DNA of 17,832 bases from an uncultured Eubacteriales bacterium (GTDB lineage: Bacteria; Bacillota; Clostridia; Christensenellales; Pumilibacteraceae), in assembly GCA_900555875.1 (NCBI GenBank), contig USNB01000007.1, positions 1-17,832 of the forward strand, written 5' to 3'. Every line of letters begins with the position of its first letter. The stretch's first letter is position 1. Both the position numbers and the translations under genes were made by a program. Below are positions 6,148 through 14,539 of this stretch, piece after piece. The notes under the pieces are model-generated. The model was not told the origin of the DNA. It made no database searches and worked only from the letters and a program-made list of their open reading frames with translations.

Positions 6148-7464
6148 TCAGCTTATTTTGCCTTTGAGATTGTCTTCAAGAGGCGTCCACGACAGTCCGG
6201 CATCGGTATAGATGTACATGCAGTCCACGAGCGGAGCCGTAGCATACATCGTGCCGCTGTCGCCCAGTCTGTCCGAATTGTTTACTATAAGCTTTATCGT
6301 GTTGTCTCCTTTCTTAAGCGAAACGGAAGTGCTTATGGTGAAGTTTGCAAACTCTTTCCACTCATTCGTGCCCTGCGCGGGAACGCCCGTTATCGAGATA
6401 TCGTCATATTCGAGATTCGTACCGTTGACCTGTACGAGATAAGTCTCGTCGGTGTATGTCATGTCGTAAAATTCCGCGCTCAGACGAAGTACTATCACGG
6501 CGTCGTCGACAGCCGCATCCGACTTGATATTGAAAGTAAGCGTGTAATCTTTCTTATATGCCCAGCCCGCATAATGTCCGTTGCTCGCATTCTGATTCTC
6601 TGCCTTCTGTTTGACGATGAGACCCACGCCGGACATGCTGCCGGAATATCCGTTACCGCTCATGCCTGTGAAATCTACGTATTCGGCTTCAAAAGTGTAA
6701 ATATCCATCCAGCGGGCGTACAGAGTAACGCTGCTCTTAAGCCGCTCATCGAAATCGAATTCCTGCGTGCACGCCGCATCCGTATACCAGCCGGCAAGGT
6801 AGTAACCGTCGCGCGACGCCTTATATGTACGCGGTTTGCTGTTAAAGCTCACCTGCGAAGTGCGCGCCACGCCGTCATCCGGCGCTCCGTCGTAATTCCA
6901 CATAAACGTGACCGTGAGCACGGTATCGGGATCCACTTCCGTCCATCCCGCATACAGCGTGATATCGCCCGTTATTTCTGATCCGAACTCGTATACGGCA
7001 GTCAGCGCCTCGTCAGTATACCATGCATCGAGCACGTGAATATCGTCATATTCGGGATCTTCGGGCTGCTCGATCGACTCGCCTATGGCGACTTTTTCGG
7101 TTTCGACATCGTCCGTCCCGTTATTCAAAACAAACGTGACCGTCGCGACTGTCTGCTGCCACTTGGCATAATACGTAACGTCTTCCGTTATCGCGAACTC
7201 GAAGTCCGCTTCCGTCGTGCACGCGGCATCGGTATACCAACCGACGAATTCATAGTCCTCGCGCTCCGGATCTTCGGGCGCTTCAGCCACGTTTCCGGAA
7301 TCCACGCTGATCTTTTCGGCTTCCGGCGCGCCGTCGTAATTGAGTTCAAAAGTAACGGTGCATGTGCCCGAAGGTCCGCCGAGATCCGTATTGCACGCAG
7401 CGAATGCTATCGCGAACAGCGCCAATACAAGGACAAAAGCGCTTACTGCAATGATCTTTTTCAT
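6148..7464 (-). CDS. Surface lipoprotein with three InlB-type repeats and a carbohydrate-binding-like domain
   Basis: 438 residues. A lipoprotein-type signal peptide ends at AFAAC with Cys24 as the lipidated residue; the -3 position is Phe rather than Leu. Three repeats of about 67 residues follow (about 36-103, 107-174, 184-252). Each has VTF...NYDGAP or NNG at the start, GWYTDAACT or AWYTDEALT in the middle and a closing YAKW, YAGW or YARW. This is the InlB B-repeat (Listeria-Bacteroides repeat) pattern. Residues about 256-425 start FEAEYVDF and resemble a CBM6/CBM35-type beta-sandwich, ending LVDCMYIYTD. It probably holds the cell surface or glycan near the neighbouring GH3 enzymes. AGGAGAA lies before the ATG. 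The GH3 gene follows after 17 bases. Confidence 0.88.
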   Translation of the reverse strand: MKKIIAVSAFVLVLALFAIAFAACNTDLGGPSGTCTVTFELNYDGAPEAEKISVDSGNVAEAPEDPEREDYEFVGWYTDAACTTEADFEFAITEDVTYYAKWQQTVATVTFVLNNGTDDVETEKVAIGESIEQPEDPEYDDIHVLDAWYTDEALTAVYEFGSEITGDITLYAGWTEVDPDTVLTVTFMWNYDGAPDDGVARTSQVSFNSKPRTYKASRDGYYLAGWYTDAACTQEFDFDERLKSSVTLYARWMDIYTFEAEYVDFTGMSGNGYSGSMSGVGLIVKQKAENQNASNGHYAGWAYKKDYTLTFNIKSDAAVDDAVIVLRLSAEFYDMTYTDETYLVQVNGTNLEYDDISITGVPAQGTNEWKEFANFTISTSVSLKKGDNTIKLIVNNSDRLGDSGTMYATAPLVDCMYIYTDAGLSWTPLEDNLKGKIS

Positions 7465-7534
7465 AAATGTTTCTCCTGAAATATTCGTTCGCCGTAAAAA
7501 AGCGAGCGCACATCCATCCGTATATCCGCCGTCC

Positions 7535-7560
7535 GCGGGTACGGCTCACGCCGTACCCGC
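7535..7560. repeat. Perfect 11-bp hairpin between the GH3 gene and the lipoprotein gene
   Basis: GCGGGTACGGC (7535-7545) and GCCGTACCCGC (7550-7560) are exact complements around a four-base loop. No T run follows in the direction of the operon, so it is probably not a full terminator. In mRNA it could stabilise a processed end or reduce read-through, giving unequal expression within the operon. Confidence 0.7.
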
Positions 7561-7597
7561 TTCAGGGGAAGAGTCGTTCCGGTCATGCCGGAAAAAT

Positions 7598-10500
7598 TCA
7601 GTTTTCCTTTCTTCTCTTTGCCGCTATTGCGAATACGATACCTGCAAGCGCTATCGCCGATCCGACGATCGCCATCGTTCCGCCGGCAGCGCTACCGCAG
7701 CCGCCGTTTCCTTCAAGCGCGGCTATCCTCGTTTCGAGAGCTTCTATATCCTCAGAGGAAACGCCCGAGCCTTTAAGCGTTTCGAGATCGGCCTTGATCG
7801 ACGTAAGCTCGTCGGATATGTCCGCATCGCCGACAGCCGCTTCGAGAGCCTCTATGCGAGCTATGAGCGCGTCGATCTCGGATACCGATTCGCCGGTCAC
7901 GATCATGGTGACGGCATATTCGAACTCGCTCGTCTCGGTGCTCGGACCGCCCTTAGGACCCGAGTCTCCTTTGGGACCCTTAGTGCCGCCGCCTTCCGAT
8001 TCCTTCTCCGCCTTGACGAGCACGGTGAACGAGAACGTACCCACCTCGGTAGGCGTACCGGTAAATCTGCCTTCTTCGCCGTTCAGCGTGATGCCCGCGG
8101 GCATGGAGCCGGAAGTCACCTCGTAAGTTATCGTGTCGTATTCGTCGAGAGTAACTACGTCGGATTCTATGTATCCGTCGAACGCTTCGCCCACTTTCAT
8201 CGCGGACACATCGGCGTCTACGGAGAATGCGGACGCGATCGTTATGCTGTAGCTTGCGGAAGAAGTTATCCAGTTATCTGCGATAAGCTCCACATTGAAA
8301 TTGTAAGTTCCCGGAATCTCGGGAGTGCCGCTGATGACGCCGCTGTCGTTCATGGAAAGACCTGCGGGAAGCGAACCGCCGGAAACGGTATAGGATACGT
8401 TATCGGAATCGAGCTGAACGCCGATATTGGCGCTGTACTCGACGCCCTGCGTGCCTGCGGTAAGAGCCTTGCCCGTAAAGCCGGACATATCGTAACCGTT
8501 CTTGATGACGTTTGCGTTCGCCTGCGTGTAGAGTATCCTCTCCGCGCACATTCTGACGCTGTACCACTGGGTATTGCTCTCGGTCTTGGTTGCATCCCCG
8601 GTAGGCATGCCTTTATCGTCATATCCTGTATAACGGTTGATATACACCTTATTCGCACCGGAATCATAAGTGCCGGAAAGCAGATACGATTCGTATGCGA
8701 CCTCGGCATCGGGATCAGCCGCTATCGCAGCCTTGTATGCCTCATAGTCCATCGTGCGAGCGCCCGCATTCTCGAGAGGAGCGTCGCAGCCGGCGCGGAC
8801 GAGCATATCGAGAGGCCAGTAGTCCTTGCAAGGCATCCATGCGTCGGTGACCGCATAGCCGTCGAATCCCCACTCGTCGCGGATAAGAGACGTCATGAAG
8901 TTGTAGTTGGTCGCGCCGGAGTACTCGCCGATGCTGCCATAGGTCGTCATGAGCGCCTGGCATCCGCCCTCCTGGATCGCGATCTGGAACTGCTTGAAGT
9001 AGATCTCACGGGCAGCCTGCTCGGTCGCAAGCGTCATGAGGTTCATTCTGTAGATCTCCTGGTCGTTCATCGCGCAGTGCTTGACATAGCAGATGACTCC
9101 CTTTTCCTGCGCGCCGCTGATGACCGCAGCGCCTATCATACCGCCGTGATAACCGTCCTGGCTGTAATACTCGTTGCAGCGGCCGCCGAACGGGCTGCGG
9201 TGGGTATTCATCGCGGGTCCGTACCACGTCGTGCCCTTGTGCATCGCGAGGTTACCCATGATGAGACCTTCCTTATGCGCAAGGTCGAGGTTCCACGTAG
9301 CCGCGATATGGCACTCGTCGCCCCAATTGTAAGTGGAGCTGAGGTTGTTCGGGCTGTCGTTATCCGACGTAGCGGGCTTCTCGATCGACTCTATCTCGGG
9401 AGTTCCCCAGCCTGCGTTGCTCGCAAGCGTGACGAGTTCGTCCCAGGTGAGCTGGTTCATGAACTTCGTCCATGCTTCGCGACCCGTTTTCGCTCCGAAG
9501 GGAGCGCCTTCGCCGAGCTGAGTCGTATCGTCGTTACGATCGATGCCTGCCATATCCGCAAGTTTGACCGTCACGTCGCTGTAATCAGCCGCGTGAGACG
9601 CAGCCTGCGTCCACTTGTACTTATTGTTATAGGTATCAGCCGCCGTCTTGACCCAACCGTATTCGGACGTACCGTCCTCTTTTTCCTGATATATCTGCTG
9701 GGTCTCGGCGTTGTACTGATCGAGGTTTTCGTGGAACTCGAACCACTCGTCGCTTCTGACAAGATCTTCGGCTTCGAGCGGAGCGGGATGAGTGCCCACG
9801 AAATCGTCGCGGTCGAGAAGCGTCATCTTACCCTCTTCAACGAGAGTCGCGCCTTTACCGTTGTTTGCCGCGGGATTGTTTGCCGCGGGATCCCAGCCGA
9901 GCAGGTTGTACTCGTCGTCGCCGGAGAACAGCGCCTTTACTTCCGCCCCGCTGAAGTCGTCCTCACCGAGGACAACGGCTTCGTCTGCGATATCGGACAG
10001 CGACTGCGTGGCCTTGACGTTATGCGAGTCGGACTGGAAACGCAGCTCGTATCCGGAGCCGGCGTCAAGCTCGTAAGTGGTCTCGCCATTATCGTTATCG
10101 TCATTCCAGTCAAAGGAAGCGATATCCTGAACGTTGACGGTTATCGTCAGCGTCTCGGAAGCGCCCGGAGCAAGAAGCGAGGTCTTGCCGAAGCCTACGA
10201 GAGACACTTCGGATTTAGCTATACCGTCTGTAAAATACGGCGCGTGAGCATATACCTGCACGACGTCCTTGCCCGCATAGTCGCCGGTGTTGGTAACTGT
10301 TACCTGCAGGTCGATAGTCTCTTTGGTCTGCCAGTTCTGAACGTTCTCCGCAGGAGTCACGTTTTCCCACTCAAACGTAGTATAAGACAGACCGTAACCG
10401 AAGGGATAGACGACCGCGTCGTTATACCAAGCTTCGGCCTGAGCTGCGCCGTTTTCGTTGGCATCGGACTTGGCGAGCACGCCGTCTTCATATGTAAGAT

Positions 10501-11697
10501 GTCCGAGTTCTATCTCGGCGGCGACGGTCTCGTAGTAGCGGTACCCCATATAGATGTCTTCGCTGTACATCGTGAACGAGTAACCGGTGCTGACGCCGGG
10601 GATATTCGCCTGCATATTGGGATTCTGACGGTCGTATATCTCGCTGCCGGTGACTTCGCCCTGCGCATTTTTGATCGCCTTGCGGAAGAACGTTTCGGGA
10701 TATTCGCCTTCCTGGAGCTCATGCCCGGGGTCGGTCATAGTTCCGTTCTCGTCGTAAACGGGGTCGGATTCGGCAGTAGCGTACTGCTCGCCCTTGCCGT
10801 AACCGTACCACGTCGGGTCGGCGGTGAGGTCCGCGGGCCAGATATCCACCTGCTTTCCGGAGGGATTGACCTTACCGTTAAGGATATTGCCGAGCGCCTT
10901 GAGTCCGTCGGCGCCCGGACGTCCGGTCCAGAGCACCGCGTCTATCTCGTCGTCGTTCTGGATATTGCCCAGCTCCATTACGTTGGAGCTGTTGATGAGT
11001 ACGACGACTTTCTTGCAGTTTGCTTTAGCGTATTCGAGAAGCTCCTCTTCGGAATCGGTAAGCTGGAGATAGTGCTTGTATTCCACCGTCTTAGCGTCAG
11101 TTCCCGTACCCGTCGTTTCGGTCTTGAGCGCCTTATGCTTCCAGCCCTGATCTTTGGTGCCGTATTTGTTGTCCTCGACTTCGTCCGTCACGGTCGCGCA
11201 GTCGTTAGACTCGCCGCCCGTGCGGGAGAAGATGACTACGGCGACGTCGTCGTATATGCTGACGCTGCTCTTAGCCGTGTCCGTAAAGTCTTTCACGTTC
11301 TCGCTGCCGTACTCCGTGCCTACGGACGCATAATAGCGTTTGAACTCGGGATTCACACTGAATCCGGCGCTCTCAAGACGGTGGTCGAACCGCCTTCGAC
11401 CTTGTCCGAAGAAACGCCGAGCACGGTCACTTTCTCCTTGCCCGTAAGAGGAAGAGCATTATTCCTGTTCTTGAGAAGTACCGTCCCCTCTTCGCCAAGC
11501 TCTTCACCCAGCTCGGCAGCGGCAGCCTGGGCTTCTTCCATACTCGTATAGTCCGAGTAATAGCGGCCTTCGCCTGCCATCATCGCGCCCGCTCTGAAAA
11601 CGACGGACGTGGCGCATACGCCGAGTACCAACGCCGCACAAATAAACAGTACGAGCAGGATACGCAGGCGAGACGCCGTTTTTCCCTTTTTGTTCAT
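7598..11697 (-). pseudogene. Large permuted GH3 enzyme, frameshifted near codon 100
   Basis: The start is ATG at 11697 behind an ideal AAAGGAGGG site. The first 114 codons give a membrane helix (LLVLFICAALVLGVCATSVV) and the beginning of the GH3 C-terminal-type domain (EEGTVLLKNRNNALPL), then meet a TGA at 11353-11355. The rest continues in another frame to 7598, the two frames meeting near 11375 (STTV then LESAGFSVNPEF). About 1360 residues would result. Domains in order: GH3_C, FnIII-like, GH3 barrel with HRSPFGGRCNEYYSQDG, KHCAMNDQE and nucleophile context GFDGYAVTDAW, two putative Ig (He_PIG-type) repeats, a short collagen-like GPKGDSGPKGGP stretch, a coiled coil, and a C-terminal GGCGSAAGG, membrane helix and KRRKEN tail. 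Everything except the shift looks intact. Compared with the downstream GH3 about four to seven residues are missing at the joint, so a real 3n+1-base deletion is plausible; a sequence error is the alternative. Confidence 0.85.
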
Positions 11698-11776
11698 AAA
11701 AGGACCCTCCTTTGGATTTTCGCCGCAGCGCGCTATACGCCCTACGGCATACGACAGATCGTTCCGCCGCATGACA

Positions 11777-11805
11777 AGTATAAGATATCCGCGCACGACG
11801 TTCAA
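11777..11805 (-). promoter_or_regulatory. Promoter of the GH3 operon
   Basis: On the minus strand TTGAAC (11800-11805) and TATACT (11777-11782) are separated by exactly 17 bases, close to the housekeeping sigma consensus. The start site would be near 11770, about 70 bases before the ATG at 11697. Confidence 0.7.
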
Positions 11806-11814
11806 TACCGCTTG

Positions 11815-11844
11815 GACAACAAGACGCCGTACTGCGACAACGTG
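11815..11844 (-). promoter_or_regulatory. Possible LytTR regulator site before the GH3 operon promoter
   Basis: On the minus strand GTTGTC occurs twice (11836-11841 and 11815-11820) with a 21-bp period, ending 9 bases before the -35 box. LytTR proteins bind pairs of about 9-bp repeats two helical turns apart just upstream of -35. The flanks match the LytTR consensus only partly, so this rests mainly on geometry and on the stronger match before the kinase promoter. Confidence 0.5.
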
Positions 11845-11954
11845 AAGCCATGCGATCGCGGAACGGAGCCCGAACGTAGATGAACGCAAAAAAGATGAAA
11901 CATACGGGAGGACGAACGGATACGGCTCCGAGAGGCGGCTTCCGTCTCCGCATA

Positions 11955-11995
11955 GAAAAAAGACGCGCCGTCATGGACGTAACGCGTCTGTTTTT
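11955..11995 (-). terminator. Intrinsic terminator of the two-component operon
   Basis: AGACGCG (11961-11967) and CGCGTCT (11983-11989) pair, with an inner CGTC/GACG stem (11969-11972, 11976-11979). Read on the minus strand it ends in a run of six T (11955-11960). The T-rich other side may allow some activity in both directions. It lies about 105 bases after the regulator stop. Confidence 0.8.
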
Positions 11996-12100
11996 CGATA
12001 GCGGATCAAAGGCTGCGGAACAGCCGGATCCGCAAAACCGTATTATCGTATTTTTGCCGTCAGACTTTTCATTGCTCGCGTGCGGGCGCACGGAAAACGC

Positions 12101-12846
12101 TCATGTAAGTCTCATCATTCCGGAATTGCGGCTGAGCCGCATATACGCCTGTCTCGTATCCTGAAGTTTCCTGCGGCTTACGGGGATGCGGACGTCGGTA
12201 GTAAGGACCACGACTCCGCAGTCTATGCGTCTTATAAATCGGTAATTTACGAGATATCCTTTGTGGACGCGAAGAAATCCGTACTGCCCGAGCTGTTTCT
12301 CCAGCCCGTCCATGGACAGACGTATCTTCTCCGGCTCTTTCGCTCCGAGCATATATATGTACTGATAATCCTTGAGCGACTCGATATATACGATGTCATC
12401 CACCTTGATATGCGCGATAACGCCGCGCGACGTTACTTCTATAGTATTACCCCCCCCCGTTGCGACTGCTTTTCCGTGATATACATCTTGGCAAGATCGG
12501 TTATATCGCGCAGAAAACTGCTTTTCCTCACAAATCCGTAAGGGTGGACGGATAACGCTTCAAACACCCTGTCTTCGCGGCTGGAAACGAATATTATATC
12601 CGAATGCACTTCTGCCGAGCGCAGTTTCCTGCCGAGAGCTATACCGTCAAGCTCCGGCATATCTATATCCAGGAACAAAGCGTCATAACGTTTCCCGCTT
12701 ATCGCGGATTGCAGCGACCTCGCCGATGAATACCCGTCGCACCTGACCTGTACGCCGTTTTTACGAAAAACGCTGATAAGAGCGCCGGTTATGGCAGACA
12801 GCGCCGCCTCATCGTCATCGCATACGGCAAACTCAAGATCGATCAT
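12101..12846 (-). pseudogene. LytTR-family response regulator, frame broken at a nine-G run
   Basis: The ATG at 12846 overlaps the kinase stop (ATGA). The receiver domain covers residues 1-125: acidic pocket CDDDE (9-13), phospho-acceptor Asp60 in LFLDIDMPELDG, Ser88/Ser89 and Lys108 (FVRKSS, in place of KP). At codons 130-132 nine G in a row (12450-12458) shift the frame to a stop after 135 residues. With one G more (or two fewer) the frame continues as ...NTIEVTSRGVIAHIK... into a complete LytTR DNA-binding domain (DDIVYIESLKDYQYIYM, FLRVHKGYLVNYRFI, IPVSRRK), ending at 12101. So only the tract length prevents a normal regulator of about 248 residues. It may be phase-variable, or a homopolymer read error. 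The kinase partner is upstream and likely target sites lie before both promoters. Confidence 0.88.
12450..12458. repeat. Nine-base C/G homopolymer inside the response regulator
   Basis: Nine C on the + strand (nine G in the coding sense) between receiver and DNA-binding domain. G/C runs of this length are typical slipped-strand sites. Runs of 7 or 10 keep the protein in frame; 9 gives a receiver-only product. Confidence 0.9.
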
Positions 12847-14201
12847 CTTTTTCCCTCCCACATTATATCCAGCATCACTTCCGCTATAAAATGACTGTTT
12901 TCTACCGAATACATTACATATCCGTTGTATCCGGCGGCGATACGCTTTATTATCTTCGTTCCGAGCCCGTGGACCGTCCGGTCTTTTTTGTGCGTATTGA
13001 GCGACAAAAGCTCCGCAGTATCGATCCCCTCGGGCAGCGGATTGACTACTCCGATATAAAAATACTCCTGACGAATGGATATGGTCGTCGAGATCTCCGC
13101 GTCGGTGAGTCCGTTGCGCTCGCACGCTTCTATCGCGTTATCGACAAGATTGGATATCAGCGAACACAGCGACGTATCCCTGAACGGCAGCACCGGCGTG
13201 ACGTTTATGCTGTATGAAAACTTCAGTCCCCGGGATTCCGCCTTCGCCTTTTCCACGTTCATTATGGTATTTACCGTCTTATTCCCGCAATCGATATATG
13301 ACAACGGTTTCAATATATTGCCGCCCATCTCCGCGACATACTTCTTCAGATCGTCGTAACGCCCGCCCTCGAGCAAAAGAGCGATGTAGGCGTATTGATT
13401 TTTCACGTCGTGGCTTACCTGCCGCATATCCGACAAACTCTTTTCGGTGATCCTGATGAGTTCCCTGTCCGTCTCCATCATCTTGTTCTCGGCATGCAGC
13501 GTTACGATCTCCCTGTCGCCTTTACAAATGAAATAAACCATGAGATATGCGGCGATCTCTATCACATACAGGAAAAGAGCGGACACGCTCGTATACGTCT
13601 GGTTCGCTACCAGATCGCCGGTAAACACATGCATCATCAGTATCTCGTATATGAGCACCGCGATCACTATAACGGAATTGCTGAGCACGATGAGCGCCAT
13701 GCCCGAAACCGAAATATCCTCATATCTGACGATACTGAATCTTATAAGCACGAACGCCGTCACGAAATTCAGCATATTAAGCAGTATCACCACCGCGCTC
13801 ACCGCCGCATCTCCCTTTACGGGCATCAGGAACGCGAATTGCTTGATCAGCTCAGTCACGAGTATACCGGACGAAAACAGCACGCCGGACATGATTATGC
13901 GAAATTTCGGAGAGAATCTGCAAAACAGTACGGAGTACAGCACTACCGTTATCATATACGCAAGCGGAAAACATATACCGGCAAACGCGCGCGTCACTTT
14001 CGATATCGCGAAGAACAGCATCTCCAATACCATGCATACGGCAAATACGCCGCACGCCATGCCCATAGCGGCGGCGACAGCCGTAAACTTCTTTTTCGGA
14101 TGAGATAACACCGCGACGCAGGACACCGATATTATCGCAAGCTGCACGATATGAGCAAAATCCAATACTTCGGTAAAATAAATGACTATACCTTCTAACA
14201 T
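12843..14201 (-). CDS. AgrC-like sensor histidine kinase (GHKL ATPase type)
   Basis: 452 residues. About six hydrophobic helices fill residues 5-226, with short loops and no large outer domain, as in AgrC/ComD-type peptide receptors. The H-box is VSHDVKNQYAY with His264, and the N-box is SLISNLVDNAIEACE with Asn351 and Asn355. The G-box is VHGLGTKI (about 410-417). This GHKL form pairs with LytTR regulators, and the regulator gene follows with a 4-base ATGA overlap. No AgrB or AgrD peptide gene is in the window, so the signal is unknown. GAGGGG lies a few bases before the ATG. A promoter and a LytTR-like site are upstream, which suggests autoregulation. Confidence 0.92.
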   Translation of the reverse strand: MLEGIVIYFTEVLDFAHIVQLAIISVSCVAVLSHPKKKFTAVAAAMGMACGVFAVCMVLEMLFFAISKVTRAFAGICFPLAYMITVVLYSVLFCRFSPKFRIIMSGVLFSSGILVTELIKQFAFLMPVKGDAAVSAVVILLNMLNFVTAFVLIRFSIVRYEDISVSGMALIVLSNSVIVIAVLIYEILMMHVFTGDLVANQTYTSVSALFLYVIEIAAYLMVYFICKGDREIVTLHAENKMMETDRELIRITEKSLSDMRQVSHDVKNQYAYIALLLEGGRYDDLKKYVAEMGGNILKPLSYIDCGNKTVNTIMNVEKAKAESRGLKFSYSINVTPVLPFRDTSLCSLISNLVDNAIEACERNGLTDAEISTTISIRQEYFYIGVVNPLPEGIDTAELLSLNTHKKDRTVHGLGTKIIKRIAAGYNGYVMYSVENSHFIAEVMLDIMWEGKR

Positions 14202-14261
14202 ATTCCCCTCATCGATCGCTTCGGGCGTATCCGGCCGCCCGGCTTCCGTGCTTTATAATTT

Positions 14262-14290
14262 ATGATACCACTCATCGCACCTCAAGTCAA
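14262..14290 (-). promoter_or_regulatory. Promoter of the two-component operon
   Basis: Minus strand: TTGACT (14285-14290) and TATCAT (14262-14267) with a 17-base spacer. The transcript would start near 14255 with a leader of about 55 bases. Confidence 0.75.
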
Positions 14291-14300
14291 TACCCATACA

Positions 14301-14330
14301 ACGAACAGTATCTGTATATCGACAAACGGT
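14301..14330 (-). promoter_or_regulatory. LytTR-type binding site upstream of the kinase promoter
   Basis: Minus strand ACCGTTTGT (14322-14330) and ACTGTTCGT (14301-14309) are direct repeats with a 21-bp period. The first fits the published LytTR consensus [TA][AC][CA]GTTN[AG][TG] at every position and the second at all but one. The pair ends 10 bases before the -35 box, the usual place for activation by AgrA/ComE-like regulators. Confidence 0.72.
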
Positions 14331-14394
14331 ATACGGAAACAAAAACGGAGCAGCGTAAAACGCGGACTTTGCTATAGCCGTATCCCGATTTTCG

Positions 14395-14423
14395 TTGACA
14401 TGGGCGGCGTTATGTGATATAAT
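14395..14423 (+). promoter_or_regulatory. Consensus sigma-70/A promoter of pnuC
   Basis: TTGACA (14395-14400), 17 bases, then TATAAT (14418-14423): a perfect match at both boxes and spacing. Transcription should start near 14430, leaving a leader of about 110 bases. Confidence 0.9.
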
Positions 14424-14443
14424 GACCGGCGTACATGGAAATA

Positions 14444-14526
14444 CTGCCGCCGGGCAGAGGATATCGCATTCGCGCACGCGTCGTCAGGCCTTAGCAGACG
14501 CGTGGAAACGCGGATGTTCTTTTTTT
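14444..14526 (+). promoter_or_regulatory. Structured leader of pnuC with two mutually exclusive hairpins
   Basis: Three hairpins can form. The first is CTGCC/GGCAG (14444-14448, 14453-14457). The second is an 8-bp CACGCGTC/GACGCGTG stem (14475-14482, 14497-14504). The third is CGCGT/ACGCG with a GGAA loop (14499-14503, 14508-14512). The last two share bases 14499-14503, so only one can form. Seven T (14520-14526) follow the third after a seven-base gap, then the GGAGGT ribosome site. This looks like a possible attenuator or riboswitch, but no known aptamer consensus was recognised. Confidence 0.45.
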
Positions 14527-14539
14527 CTCGGAGGTCTCT

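Larger units (their letters stand above)
11698..12100. other. Intergenic region upstream of the GH3 operon
   Basis: 403 bases with no convincing gene. From the GH3 start outward it holds the Shine-Dalgarno site (near 11706-11714), a leader of about 70 bases, a promoter (11777-11805), a 21-bp-period direct repeat (11815-11844) and the terminator of the regulator gene (11955-11995). The rest shows no recognised feature. Confidence 0.65.
14202..14539. other. Divergent regulatory region between the kinase and pnuC genes
   Basis: 338 bases without a gene. It contains the kinase promoter and its 21-bp direct repeat on the minus strand, a consensus promoter on the + strand and the structured pnuC leader. 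Between 14331 and 14394 nothing further is recognised. Confidence 0.7.

Noticed and set aside
11365..11385. Programmed ribosomal frameshift in the large GH3 gene.
   Set aside because: No slippery heptamer, and the comparison with the second GH3 suggests missing residues rather than a recoding site.
7340..11551. Very long open frame on the + strand (about 1400 codons) opposite the large GH3 gene.
   Set aside because: It is the antisense of a gene with clear GH3 domains. The product is rich in Arg, Val and His with no domain, which is the usual shadow of codon bias.
12442..12450. A second exact TAGTATTAC in the response regulator gene.
   Set aside because: No inverted repeat flanks it and the bases encode the LytTR linker on the other strand. 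One chance match of a 9-mer in a window of this size is not surprising.
14434..14493. Short upstream frame in the pnuC leader (19 codons) as a leader peptide.
   Set aside because: No ribosome site in front of the ATG and no telling residue composition.
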